Assembly: GCA_018816905.1 (NCBI GenBank) | Contig: JAHIVB010000002.1 | Location: 115,672-179,671 of the forward strand | Source of the DNA: Bacillota bacterium | GTDB lineage: Bacteria > Bacillota_I > Bacilli_A > Izemoplasmatales > Hujiaoplasmataceae | Length of the DNA stretch: 64,000 nt | Direction: 5' to 3' | Shown: positions 25,385 to 34,406 of the stretch, piece after piece | Layout: each line of letters starts with the position of its first letter | Numbering within the stretch: the stretch's first letter is position 1 | Position numbers and translations under genes: made by a program | The notes under the pieces: generated by a model | Databases searched by the model: none | What the model was told of the DNA's origin: nothing | Seen by the model: only the letters and a program-made list of their open reading frames with translations

Positions 25385-25786
25385 ATGATTAAAGGAATTG
25401 CACATCTTGCGTTTCAAGTATCGAATATGAAAGCATCGGTCAAGTTTTATGAAGAGGCTTTGGGTTTTAAACAAAAATTCGTTTTATATGATCAAAAGAA
25501 TAAACCTTGGATTGTCTACCTACAACTCAAAAAAGATCAATTCATTGAATTGTTTTATGCGCATGAACCTCTCACTTCAAACTCCAGTTCCTCCAGTTAT
25601 CAACATTTATGCCTTGAAGTTGAAGATATCCATACGGTTGCTGAAGACATCGTAAAAAAGGGTTATGAACTAGATCAACCGATCATCATGGGACTTGACA
25701 ACAACTATCAATGTTGGGTTCATGATCCGGATGGAAATCCAATTGAACTGATGGAATACGGTGACGGTTCTTTACAATTAAAATAA
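25385..25786 (+). CDS. VOC family protein (glyoxalase I-like)
   Basis: A 133-residue protein with the two beta-alpha-beta-beta-beta repeats of the VOC fold. Candidate metal ligands are at the usual places: His7 (GIAHLAFQV), Glu in QFIELFYA, His in YQHLCLEVED and Glu in NPIELMEYG, so a glyoxalase I-type metal site is complete. KFYEEALGFK is the typical helix. It may act on methylglyoxal adducts or another small substrate; the exact one is uncertain. AAGGAG lies before the ATG. It is followed after 12 bases by a methyltransferase-like gene in the same operon. Confidence 0.8.
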   Translation: MIKGIAHLAFQVSNMKASVKFYEEALGFKQKFVLYDQKNKPWIVYLQLKKDQFIELFYAHEPLTSNSSSSSYQHLCLEVEDIHTVAEDIVKKGYELDQPIIMGLDNNYQCWVHDPDGNPIELMEYGDGSLQLK

Positions 25787-25798
25787 CGGAGGTATTTT

Positions 25799-26695
25799 GT
25801 GAATTACATTGAAAAATTCAATTATGATCTGAACACTTCTGCTTCCATTCGTTTTGAGAGTTGGAAAGAATATCGTGCGCAGATCATGTCTTTTATCAAA
25901 ATACATGTATCTAAGAAGGTAGATCGGTTATTAGTCATTGGATGTGGCTCGGGAAATGATTTAAATTTAGCTGAACTCAAAGAGTGGACCAAGCAATTGA
26001 TTATTACCGATGTCGACTTCATCTCCATGAATCGTTCACTTGATCAATATCAAATGACTGAAGACCAGGTGATAATCAAGAGAGCAGAATATAGCGGCTT
26101 TGAATCCATTCGGTTTTTTGATACTTTTATGAAAGATGTCTTAGAAATTAATGATAAAGAATCTCTCATCGCCTATCTAGAATCCAAACTGAACAGCCTC
26201 CAAGATTACCGCTTTCTTGAAGAAGAATTCAATCATAACGACATTGTCATCATTTCTCCACTTTTCACACAGCTAGCCTACTCTCAAGTATCCGATTATT
26301 GTGAAATGCTCCTGAATCTTCACTATTCACCTGTATTGACTAAAGTCATAAAAGATACCCTTATCGATATGATGCCAAACATTATCGATCGTTTCAACCA
26401 GAACGTATTGGATTTCTTGAAGAAAGATGGTCAGTTAATCGTATTGTCGGATATCTTCGAGTATTCCATACCTTCAATCTTTGGCTCACAAATCGAACGG
26501 AACATCTCATACCCAGATAAGATGAATGCCATTTATGACAAATATAAAGAAAAATACGGGATGGGTCTTGGTGATTACGGATTATGGTCTTTGGAACAAA
26601 TTTCGAAAAAGAATAGAGAAGCATGGCTGATTTGGCCTTTTGACGAGAAAAGAAAATTTGCAGTCAAAGCAGTCTCTTTCAAAATCAATAAATAG
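25799..26695 (+). CDS. Class I SAM-dependent methyltransferase-like protein
   Basis: A 298-residue protein. DRLLVIGCGSGNDLNLAEL (about 42-60) is motif I of Rossmann-fold methyltransferases, followed by IITDVDFISMNRSL (acidic end of strand 2) and, later, FLKKDGQLIVLSDIFEY as the strand 5/6 region. Between them is an unusually long helical insert (about residues 100-190). Substrate unknown. The start is GTG at 25799, with a strong CGGAGGT site; no ATG is closer. Operon with the VOC gene, ended by a bidirectional hairpin. Confidence 0.65.
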   Translation: MNYIEKFNYDLNTSASIRFESWKEYRAQIMSFIKIHVSKKVDRLLVIGCGSGNDLNLAELKEWTKQLIITDVDFISMNRSLDQYQMTEDQVIIKRAEYSGFESIRFFDTFMKDVLEINDKESLIAYLESKLNSLQDYRFLEEEFNHNDIVIISPLFTQLAYSQVSDYCEMLLNLHYSPVLTKVIKDTLIDMMPNIIDRFNQNVLDFLKKDGQLIVLSDIFEYSIPSIFGSQIERNISYPDKMNAIYDKYKEKYGMGLGDYGLWSLEQISKKNREAWLIWPFDEKRKFAVKAVSFKINK

Positions 26696-26696
26696 A

Positions 26697-26733
26697 AAAA
26701 AAGTTGACACAAACGAAATGGTCAACTTTTTTT
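26697..26733. terminator. Bidirectional terminator between methyltransferase and NamA-like genes
   Basis: AAGTTGAC (26701-26708) and GTCAACTT (26721-26728), with the stem extended by the A run before and the T run after. Confidence 0.85.
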
Positions 26734-26754
26734 ATTATAACACTGTTCTTTGAA

Positions 26755-27753
26755 TTATAAATATCCTCTTTCATATGGTTTGATAATCCAATCCATTTGA
26801 TCTTGGCTTTTCGCTGTATTCATAACAAAATAGGGATTTCGTAAAAGTTCTCTTCCTAAAAATACGAAATCGACAGAACCATCCAAGATTGCCGTTTCCA
26901 TTTCTTCAACTTGAGTGAGCAATCCTCCTCCGATGACTGTAAATCCTTGTTCTTTCACCGCTTTCGCAAACTCAAGCTGATAACCAGGAAATACATTAAA
27001 GGAAACTGGCACAACACCACCGGAGCTGACATTGATGACGTCAACAAGTCCATGTAGTTTTTTGACAAGCTTCAATGTATCCAAGATGTGATTCCCCTCT
27101 TCAGCATATTCTTCAGCCGAAAGTCTTAGTGAAATTGGCCCTGTCCAATATTTTTTAACTTCTGTTATGACTTCGAGTAGAAATCTTGATTTATCAATTC
27201 CATATTCATCTTCTCGTTGGTTCACTAACGGCGAAAGAAATTGGTTGATAAGATACCCATGAGCTCCATGGATTTCTACCAAATCATAACCCGCCTTCTT
27301 TGCCCTGACCGCAGCTTCTCCAAAAGCTTTGATAACAGTGTGAATATCATCTTTCGACATTTCGGAGGGGACCGGGTACTTAGCATTAAAGGCAATCTCT
27401 GAAGGCGCTAAAATTTTCTCTGCTTTCGCTAAACATTTTCTTCCGGCATGAGCAAGTTGAATTCCAATTTTCGAGTCTGCCAAATGGACACCATCTACAA
27501 TCTGTTTCAGTCCGTGGATGTGTTCATCGGACCAGATGCCAAGATCGTTACCAGATATTCTTCCTCTTGCTTCAACTGCCGTTGCTTCTTGAATAATTAA
27601 CCCGACACCGCCATAGGCTCTTGTCGAATAGTGTACAATGTGAAATGGCGTAGATAAGCCATCTTCTGTTGCAACATACATGCACATTGGTGCCATGACA
27701 ACTCGGTTTTTTAATTCTAACATTCCGATATGATGTTTTGTAAGTAATTTCAT
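26755..27753 (-). CDS. namA: NADPH dehydrogenase / old yellow enzyme, YqjM (NamA) type
   Basis: A 332-residue FMN-dependent ene-reductase. LKNRVVMAPMCMYVAT (14-29) contains the Cys next to the flavin that marks YqjM-type enzymes. QLAHAGRKC (about 99-107) is the FMN-contact block. DLVEIHGAHGYLINQFLSPLVNQRED is spread over about 165-190, with the substrate-binding His pair in HGAHGYL. RLSAEEY and FVFLGRELLRNP are the C-terminal signatures. It reduces activated C=C bonds, nitro groups or quinones with NADPH; physiological substrate unknown. ATG with AAGAGG. No partner gene in the operon is clear; the AmmeMemo gene ends 33 bases upstream of it on the same strand. Confidence 0.85.
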   Translation of the reverse strand: MKLLTKHHIGMLELKNRVVMAPMCMYVATEDGLSTPFHIVHYSTRAYGGVGLIIQEATAVEARGRISGNDLGIWSDEHIHGLKQIVDGVHLADSKIGIQLAHAGRKCLAKAEKILAPSEIAFNAKYPVPSEMSKDDIHTVIKAFGEAAVRAKKAGYDLVEIHGAHGYLINQFLSPLVNQREDEYGIDKSRFLLEVITEVKKYWTGPISLRLSAEEYAEEGNHILDTLKLVKKLHGLVDVINVSSGGVVPVSFNVFPGYQLEFAKAVKEQGFTVIGGGLLTQVEEMETAILDGSVDFVFLGRELLRNPYFVMNTAKSQDQMDWIIKPYERGYL

Positions 27754-27786
27754 AATTTTCCTCTTTTCGTAAATAATATAGACCTT

Positions 27787-29172
27787 TTAATGATGTCGTA
27801 TTACTTCAAATCGTTCAAGTGAGTATTTTTCGTTTTCAGATATTCCAGCTTTTCTTAAGGCAATTTCAACCTGTTTTTCAGGAGAGTCGATACCTTCCAA
27901 ATCCGGCAACAACAATCCACTTTTCCCGTGGCTTCTCACAATCACACCAAATTTTTTAGGGTCTAGATCATTGATATTTGCAATCGGTTTTGAAGGAGTC
28001 AATACATCTACACTATAAATGATTTGAGACAATTCATCTTCTTTTACGGGGTCAAAGCGCGGGTCTCTTAATCCTGCACTGATGGCGTTTTGGATAATTT
28101 CATCCGCAACTGATTTTGTGGTTGCAGCTGTAGTGCCGATACATCCTCGCAACATTCCGTCTTTTTTTAAAGAAACGAAAACGCCTGCTTTTGTCTCTAA
28201 CATTTCGCCTAAAATATTATTTGGTTTTGCTAGTTCAACCCCTTTTTTAATGTAGTGTTCGAGAGATAGTCTAGCTAGTCTGACATAGGGATCTTCATTG
28301 ATTCTAATCGAACTAAGTCTTTCTTTTTCTACTTCTTCGTATCGTTCGTCAAACTTACGTGAATCGTCATATCCGATTGGTTCGTAGGATGCTACAGCAT
28401 ACCCAACTCCAAAAGGGCCCTCATAAGACAGGAGTTCACTCCTTACAATCAACCCATCTAGTACTCCTGATAGGATGATGAAACTACGAAGCCCACATTC
28501 CCCTGCAGATTCACAGAATCGATCTTCGAAGTTCAGTAAATCATAGAAATCTCCCGTGGACAACGCCTGGGTGATTCTTTGATCAAATAGCGGTCCGTCT
28601 TCAGAGAAACCATAGGGTCCTTCTTCTAGTAATTTATGAGACAAGTCTCCACTGGCAACAAAAACGACTCTCTGGTCCATTTGATTTGAGATTGAAGCAA
28701 TTAATTTTCCAAATTTATAATGAGTTAATAATGACAACCCTGATATCGATACTCTGACAAACTTAAAATTCTGATATTCCTTCTTGATAAATGATAGGGG
28801 TACTAGGACGCCATGGTCAAGCTGTTTCTTTTTTTCTCCGAGCGTTCCTGCAGGAATCCCTTCACTTTTTGATAAATCAGACAACTTTTGTATGAATTCG
28901 GTGCAATAACTGACTTCATAATGAGCATGAGGTGCACCGAAGTCGCGAAACGATCCCTCGGAAAATTGACCTGGTGAGATATGTAAGTAGTTTGAGTACA
29001 TGACAGAATGAGGAGTCGACATCACAATAATGTCTGGTTTTAACTTTTTAATTCTTCTTCCGATTTCCTCATAAGCTTCAATGGTTTTATGAATTTTTCT
29101 TTCCTGCCCTTTTCCAACTTCGTGGACGATTAGTGGAGGATGTGGAACTATGAATCCACCAACAATTGGCAT
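27787..29172 (-). CDS. amrA/amrB fusion: AmmeMemoRadiSam system proteins B and A fused (MEMO + AMMECR1)
   Basis: A 461-residue fusion. Residues 1-270 are the MEMO/class III extradiol dioxygenase-like domain: GFIVPHPPLIVHEVG, STPHSVMYSN, VFVASGDLSHKL and CESAGECGLRSF. Residues 295-461 are the AMMECR1 domain: YVRLARLSLEHYI, AGVFVSLKKDGMLRGCIGT, GLRDPRFDPV and SPEKQVEIALRKAGI. The three parts (MEMO, AMMECR1, radical SAM) are widespread as neighbours, and their joint biochemical function is still unclear to me. The ATG has GAGGTG six bases upstream, and the gene follows the radical SAM gene by 18 bases, so both are cotranscribed. Confidence 0.9.
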   Translation of the reverse strand: MPIVGGFIVPHPPLIVHEVGKGQERKIHKTIEAYEEIGRRIKKLKPDIIVMSTPHSVMYSNYLHISPGQFSEGSFRDFGAPHAHYEVSYCTEFIQKLSDLSKSEGIPAGTLGEKKKQLDHGVLVPLSFIKKEYQNFKFVRVSISGLSLLTHYKFGKLIASISNQMDQRVVFVASGDLSHKLLEEGPYGFSEDGPLFDQRITQALSTGDFYDLLNFEDRFCESAGECGLRSFIILSGVLDGLIVRSELLSYEGPFGVGYAVASYEPIGYDDSRKFDERYEEVEKERLSSIRINEDPYVRLARLSLEHYIKKGVELAKPNNILGEMLETKAGVFVSLKKDGMLRGCIGTTAATTKSVADEIIQNAISAGLRDPRFDPVKEDELSQIIYSVDVLTPSKPIANINDLDPKKFGVIVRSHGKSGLLLPDLEGIDSPEKQVEIALRKAGISENEKYSLERFEVIRHH

Positions 29173-29190
29173 AATATCACCTCAAATCTA

Positions 29191-30063
29191 TTAAATATTT
29201 CCTAAATGGATTGTTTTAATTCCTTCTTCCAATCCTATTCTTTTCGCTCTTTCCATCGTGAAGATGTTTGTAGGATACTTATCCATCATCTTCCATGCTG
29301 GAAAAAATCGAGTGATGTGCCAAGGAATGGCATTGCCAAGTTCAGATGAGATGGTCTTTGCGATGGTTCTTATTTGATCTTCTGAATCATTGATGTCAGG
29401 TACGAGCAACGTCGTGATTTCGACATGAACCCCATGTTCTTTCATCTTTTTAATATTTTCAATGATTGGTTTTGCGGACGCTTTGCAATATTTAAAATAG
29501 GTTTCATCGTTTGGACCTTTATAATCGACATTTGCCGCATCCAAATATGGCAAAATCATTTCCAATGTTTCTTTTGACATATAACCATTTGTGACCCAAA
29601 TGTTTTTTAAATGCTTTTTCTTTGCGAGTTTCATTATATCTAGTGCATATTCCAAAAAGATGGTAGGCTCTGAATAAGTATAAGAAATCGAAGGACATCC
29701 AAAACGTAATGCTCGATCAACATGCTCTTCGGGGGAGATGTAAGTGCCTTGAATCTCGCGGTTTGGTTTGGGGCTTTGTGAGATGTCATAGTTTTGACAC
29801 CAGGCACAACTTAGGTTGCAGCCAACTGTGGCCAAAGAATATGTTTTTGTGCCTGAAAGAAAATAATACATTGGTTTTTTCTCAATTGGGTCAATCGCAG
29901 ATGCAATGGTGTACCCATAATTTAGAGCCCACAGTTTACCTTCTTTGTTCTCTCTGACTCCGCATATTCCTCTTTTACCTTCTTGAATTTTACAATAATG
30001 ATTGCATACCCGACATGTAACTGTTTGCTCTTCAGAGACCTCATATAAAAATGATTCAATCAT
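29191..30063 (-). CDS. amrS: AmmeMemoRadiSam system radical SAM enzyme
   Basis: A 290-residue radical SAM protein. The [4Fe-4S]/SAM motif is VGCNLSCAWCQNYD (Cys82, Cys86, Cys89). An N-terminal Cys set (Cys17, Cys20, Cys24, Cys34 in CRVCNHYCKIQEGKRGICG) is the extra cluster or zinc site typical of this family, close to pyruvate formate-lyase activators. YTYSEPTIFLEY, NVDYKGPNDETYFKYCKA and HITRFFPAWKM are family blocks. Lacks any PFL gene nearby, so it is assigned to the AmmeMemoRadiSam group by its fused MEMO-AMMECR1 partner, the next gene in the operon. Confidence 0.9.
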   Translation of the reverse strand: MIESFLYEVSEEQTVTCRVCNHYCKIQEGKRGICGVRENKEGKLWALNYGYTIASAIDPIEKKPMYYFLSGTKTYSLATVGCNLSCAWCQNYDISQSPKPNREIQGTYISPEEHVDRALRFGCPSISYTYSEPTIFLEYALDIMKLAKKKHLKNIWVTNGYMSKETLEMILPYLDAANVDYKGPNDETYFKYCKASAKPIIENIKKMKEHGVHVEITTLLVPDINDSEDQIRTIAKTISSELGNAIPWHITRFFPAWKMMDKYPTNIFTMERAKRIGLEEGIKTIHLGNI

Positions 30064-30171
30064 GTTTATCCCTCTTTTTTTGGGAATGCTTATGCAAATC
30101 TTTGATGTATTCTAATTTAATTATATCATAATTTTTGGTTAAGGAATGAATTCGCACCAAACTTTCTTTCT

Positions 30172-30197
30172 AAAAGAAAAGGGGATGAATCATCCCG
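30172..30197 (-). terminator. Rho-independent terminator after the TrkA-C membrane protein gene
   Basis: GGGATGA (30182-30188) and TCATCCC (30190-30196) with one base between. On the minus strand CCCC is followed by TTTTCTTTT. The TGA stop lies inside the stem. Confidence 0.7.
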
Positions 30198-30921
30198 CTT
30201 TTTCGTTTTCTTCCATATCTGTTTGAGGTTCTTTTAAAAATAATTCTTTGATTTTTCTGATTTTTCCAAAAACGACAATCAAGTCATTTGGTTTCAAGAT
30301 TTCATCACCAGAGACATCAGTAATCATCATTTTTCCTCTTTTAATTGCGAGCACTTGAATACCAAAATTGGCTTTCATTCCGTTTTCTCTTAAAGGAGTG
30401 TTCGTCAGAATATCAGGCAAGTTTCTAATCGATACTTCAGCGATTGACTTTTGTTCATAATTATCAAGAATTTCAATCACATTCATGTCTTTGGAATATA
30501 CAAAGAATATTGCAATCCCTTTAATAATCATTTGAAAAAATTGATCGACAAACTTGATTCGACTAATGATGAATAAAGCTATAAAGAATCCACCTAGAAT
30601 CAATACAAAAATCCATACATCCTGTGAAGCCGAAGAACTAAGGGTCATTATGATGTTGATGAGAACAGAAATAACCGTGACATTTAAAATATATCCAAAG
30701 AGCATTGTCGTATTCGCAAGTCTTCTTCTCACGTGATTACTCATGACCAGTTCTGCTTCTTGAGTCGTGTATCCACTATTTGTAAATAGAGAGATGACTT
30801 GAAAACGCGACTTACTTTTGGTAAGACCGGTCAATCGAAATAAAACTGTAAAAATCTCGATAAAAAAGAAATAAATTAACATTGTCACTAACCCAAGCAG
30901 TATCATATTGTTTAAACTCAT
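30190..30921 (-). CDS. Membrane protein with C-terminal TrkA-C (RCK_C) domain
   Basis: A 243-residue protein: hydrophobic helices at about 5-28, 70-90 and 103-120, then a cytosolic RCK_C domain from about 160 to 230 (FGIQVLAIKRGKMMITDVSGDEILKPNDLIVVFG, read in pieces). RCK_C domains bind small ligands, such as cyclic dinucleotides or nucleotides, and gate ion carriers. With only three to four helices it is too short for a full carrier; it could be a regulator of one. Given that cyclic-di-GMP enzymes are encoded next door, ligand gating by a cyclic dinucleotide is a testable idea (inference). The ATG follows GAAGGTG. Confidence 0.7.
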   Translation of the reverse strand: MSLNNMILLGLVTMLIYFFFIEIFTVLFRLTGLTKSKSRFQVISLFTNSGYTTQEAELVMSNHVRRRLANTTMLFGYILNVTVISVLINIIMTLSSSASQDVWIFVLILGGFFIALFIISRIKFVDQFFQMIIKGIAIFFVYSKDMNVIEILDNYEQKSIAEVSIRNLPDILTNTPLRENGMKANFGIQVLAIKRGKMMITDVSGDEILKPNDLIVVFGKIRKIKELFLKEPQTDMEENEKAG

Positions 30922-31344
30922 TCAACATCACCTTCTTACTCAATTATATCAAAATTAATTCAAATGAACACTTATTTGAGAGAATATTTGTATAAAAATG
31001 CTATAATGATTAATTCTTAATAAATTAGATTCGTATCTAATATTTTTATCCTTGATGAGATATCAGGACTTATATAATTCTCATTCAAATATACGCAATA
31101 TGAGCTTGAATATCCATTGATTGCATGATTGATTTACAAATCAAATTAGCCCTCAAACAATCAAAAAACTGGCCCAAATCAAAATCAAATTTTAATATCT
31201 AGGGAGATATTGTTCCATCGTATTGTAAGTAAATGAATTGTATGATACAATCGAAATAATTATGCATTAAATGACTGATTTTTCTAGACAAAAATAATAC
31301 GATAGGATAGCTTATCATTTTGGAGACGGGAGAGGAAAGTTCAT
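30922..31344. promoter_or_regulatory. 423-bp intergenic leader of the PAS/GGDEF/HD-GYP gene with several inverted repeats
   Basis: No gene seen. It holds a small hairpin ATTAGAT-TCGT-ATCTAAT (31024-31041) followed by ATTTTT, a perfect 15-base palindrome ATTGTATGATACAAT (31237-31251), and a separated pair ATCGTATT (31217-31224) / AATACGAT (31296-31303). I looked for the conserved core of c-di-GMP riboswitches and did not find it. An operator or attenuator role is possible. Confidence 0.4.
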
Positions 31345-34300
31345 ATGGAAAAATTTACGGTATTAATCGTAGACGACATCAAGGCAAATGTATATTCAAT
31401 CAAGGAAATGCTAGAAACTATGGATGTTCGTATCCTAGAAGCTTTCTCCAGTGATGAAATATTAATCGTTCTAAATCAACATCAAGTCAATCTAATCTTG
31501 ATGGATATGTTTTTGCCTAAAATTGATGGATATGAAATCGCAAAAATCATTCGAGAAAATCCTAAGTTTGTATCCATCCCAATCATTTTTGTGACCGCTA
31601 AAGACGCATCAAACATATTGAGGATTCGAGGCATTGAATCGGGAGAAATCGATTTTATCTTCAAGCCAATCAATAAACATATTCTCCAAAGTAAAATAAA
31701 GAACTTCCATAAACTCTTTCTCGCTCAACGAGAACTCGAAATAGAAAATGAAAAGCTCAATCAAGCCAGAGAAATGGTATTACGTGAAAATGAAAGCAGG
31801 ATTAAAAGCGAAAACGCTCTGATTGAAGCTCAACGAATTGCAAAAATTGGTAGCTGGGAATTAGATTTAGCTACTAAAATCATCACCGCATCAAAGGTTG
31901 CTTTTCAGATTTATGGCATTGAACAAGAATCCCCATTCATTACATTAAAGAAAGCCAAAGAAATTCCCTTAAAAATTTATCGTGAATTGCTCGATTCTCA
32001 ACTACAGAATCTAATTGAAAGAAAAGGAAGTTACAACGTTACTTTTCAATTAAGACAAGAAAATACTCAAAAACTACTCTATGTTCATTCATCGGCAATC
32101 CTTCAATTCAATGATTTAGGAGAGCCCATAAAGGTGATTGGCACCATCCAAGATATTAATGATTTAATGCAAACGAAGTTAGAACTCCAAACAACTCAAG
32201 ATCGACTTCAAAACGTCATCAATGCAACAAATGTCGGTATATGGGAGTGGGATATTCAAAAAGATGAATTTTATTCTAATGATAGATTAACCAATATGCT
32301 CGGTTATGAATTGAATGAGTATCCAACGGTTAAATCTGAACGATTCAAGATTATTCACCCCCTTGACTTGCCAATTATAGAAAAACATATCGAAACCATT
32401 TTTAATAAATCTACAAAACAATATAGTATTGAATACAGAATGAAACACAAAGATGGTCACTGGGTATGGATTCATGACCTTGGAAATGTTGTCTCTTGGT
32501 CCAAAAATGGAGATCCATTATTAATGACTGGAACACATCTTGACATTACAAGTAGAAAAACATCCGAAATCAAACTGGTGGAAGACGAACAGCGTTTCCG
32601 TAATCTCTTTGAGAAGGCCCCGTTTGGGTATCAATCTCTTGATTCATCCGGAAAATTTCTTGACGTCAACCAAAAATGGTGCGATATCATTGGGTATTCA
32701 AAAAACGAAGTTATTGGGATGAAATTTACAGATTTACTTACAATGGAATCCAAACCACTATTTAAAGAAAGCTTTAATCGTTTTAAAAAAAGTGGAATAT
32801 CACACTCAGAGTACTCGATGAAGACTAAAAACGGTCGAATCATCCAAGTTGGATTTGATGGAACCATTGGCTATAATTCAAAAAATCAATTTCAGCAAAC
32901 GCACTGTACTGTCAGTGACATTACTGAAATTAGCATGGTCACCAAATTATTGAAAGAGAGCGAATCCAAGTACCGTCAGTTAATAAACTTAATGCCATTA
33001 GGTCTAGCCCTTCATGAAATTGTATGTGACTCCACGGGCGTACCAATAGATTATACTTTTTTGGATGCAAATTCAAAGTTTTTAGAGCAAATAGGAAAGA
33101 AATTAGAAGATATTCGCGGGAAAAGTGTGCTTGAAGTATTTCCAGAAACAGAGGAATATTGGATTAAAGAGTATGGAAAAGTGGCTCTTTGTGGTCTTCC
33201 AATCATTTACGAAAACTATGCTAAATCACTAGACAAATACTTTAAGGTTTCGGCATACTCTCCTCAACCGAATCAATTTGCAGTAATTGCGGAAGACATC
33301 ACATTTGAAAAGAAAAAACAACTTGAAATAGAATTCTTGAGTAATCATGATTACCTCTCCGGTCTATACAATCGTCGATACTTCGTCGAAAAATTCAAAG
33401 AGTTAGATTCGAAAGGAAATTACCCATTAGGTGTCATGATGCTTGATGTCAATGGTCTTAAGATCATCAATGATACTTTCGGTCACAATGTGGGAGATCT
33501 TGCAATCTTAAAGGCAACTTCCGTCTTTTACGACAGTTTCAGACCTCAGGATACGATAGCGAGAATTGGAGGAGATGAATTTGCGGTCATATTGCCACAA
33601 ATTTCATCAGCAAAAATTGAAGATATCAAGAGTAAACTGGCTGATAACTTGAAGGATGTGACAATTGAAAACATATCTCTTTCGATTGCCACAGGATATC
33701 ACATCAAAGACAATGATTCATTAGAAAGTCTTGATCATATTCTTCAGTTAGCAGAAAACCACATGTATCGGCATAAACTATCAGAAGGAATCAGTTCAAG
33801 AAATAATGCCATAAAGGCGATTTTAAAAACTTTGTCCGATAAATACGAGGAGGAAAAAATCCATTCCTCAAGAGTCAGTTTCTATAGTCGTAAAATTGGG
33901 ACAGAATTACATCTTAGGGATGAAGACCTAAAGGAACTTGAACTTGCCGGACTTTATCATGACATTGGGAAAATATCAATTCCAGACGATATATTAAGAA
34001 AGCCTGGGAAATTAACTAAAGACGAATACGACATTATCAAAACTCATCCAGAAATAGGATATCAAATATTAAGAGCTGCTGATCAATACTCCGATTTAGC
34101 AGTACATGCACTTCATCATCATGAAAGATGGGACGGACTGGGTTACCCTTCAGGACAAAAAGGTACTGAGATTCCACTATATTCAAGAATTATCGGTATT
34201 GCAGACGCTTTTGAAGCCATGACTTCCGTCAGACCTTATAAAGATAAGATGAGCGAGGATGCTGCTGCACAAGAAATCTTAAGATGTTCAGGTACTCAGT

Positions 34301-34359
34301 TTGATCCAAAAATTGCGAAAATATTCGTTGAAAAAGTATTAAAGAAACCTTGGAAATAA
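31345..34359 (+). CDS. Receiver-PAS-GGDEF-HD-GYP cyclic-di-GMP signalling protein
   Basis: A 1004-residue cytoplasmic protein. In order: receiver domain (1-125) with phospho-acceptor Asp54 in LILMDMFLP and VLIVDDIK acidic pair; coiled coil (about 125-165); four PAS-like domains (about 165-275, 285-405, 410-525, 540-650), of which the second and third have PAC tails; GGDEF domain with an intact GGDEF (742-746) and an RxxD inhibitory site five residues before it (RPQD); then HD-GYP with HD at 872-873 and HHERWDGLGYP (925-935). Both synthesis and hydrolysis of c-di-GMP look possible. No kinase gene is adjacent. ATG with GAGAGG. Followed by a bidirectional terminator. Confidence 0.92.
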   Translation: MEKFTVLIVDDIKANVYSIKEMLETMDVRILEAFSSDEILIVLNQHQVNLILMDMFLPKIDGYEIAKIIRENPKFVSIPIIFVTAKDASNILRIRGIESGEIDFIFKPINKHILQSKIKNFHKLFLAQRELEIENEKLNQAREMVLRENESRIKSENALIEAQRIAKIGSWELDLATKIITASKVAFQIYGIEQESPFITLKKAKEIPLKIYRELLDSQLQNLIERKGSYNVTFQLRQENTQKLLYVHSSAILQFNDLGEPIKVIGTIQDINDLMQTKLELQTTQDRLQNVINATNVGIWEWDIQKDEFYSNDRLTNMLGYELNEYPTVKSERFKIIHPLDLPIIEKHIETIFNKSTKQYSIEYRMKHKDGHWVWIHDLGNVVSWSKNGDPLLMTGTHLDITSRKTSEIKLVEDEQRFRNLFEKAPFGYQSLDSSGKFLDVNQKWCDIIGYSKNEVIGMKFTDLLTMESKPLFKESFNRFKKSGISHSEYSMKTKNGRIIQVGFDGTIGYNSKNQFQQTHCTVSDITEISMVTKLLKESESKYRQLINLMPLGLALHEIVCDSTGVPIDYTFLDANSKFLEQIGKKLEDIRGKSVLEVFPETEEYWIKEYGKVALCGLPIIYENYAKSLDKYFKVSAYSPQPNQFAVIAEDITFEKKKQLEIEFLSNHDYLSGLYNRRYFVEKFKELDSKGNYPLGVMMLDVNGLKIINDTFGHNVGDLAILKATSVFYDSFRPQDTIARIGGDEFAVILPQISSAKIEDIKSKLADNLKDVTIENISLSIATGYHIKDNDSLESLDHILQLAENHMYRHKLSEGISSRNNAIKAILKTLSDKYEEEKIHSSRVSFYSRKIGTELHLRDEDLKELELAGLYHDIGKISIPDDILRKPGKLTKDEYDIIKTHPEIGYQILRAADQYSDLAVHALHHHERWDGLGYPSGQKGTEIPLYSRIIGIADAFEAMTSVRPYKDKMSEDAAAQEILRCSGTQFDPKIAKIFVEKVLKKPWK

Positions 34360-34361
34360 AT

Positions 34362-34406
34362 AAAAATGTATGATTTCTGAGGGCCTCCTCGAATCATACA
34401 TTTTTT
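34362..34406. terminator. Bidirectional terminator between the signalling gene and the ferredoxin gene
   Basis: AAATGTATGATT and AATCATACATTT form a 12-bp stem around a GC-rich loop, with A-rich and T-rich flanks. Confidence 0.85.

Noticed and set aside
30922..31344. c-di-GMP riboswitch before the GGDEF/HD-GYP gene
   Set aside because: The conserved core stretches of class I and class II c-di-GMP riboswitches were not found on the plus strand.
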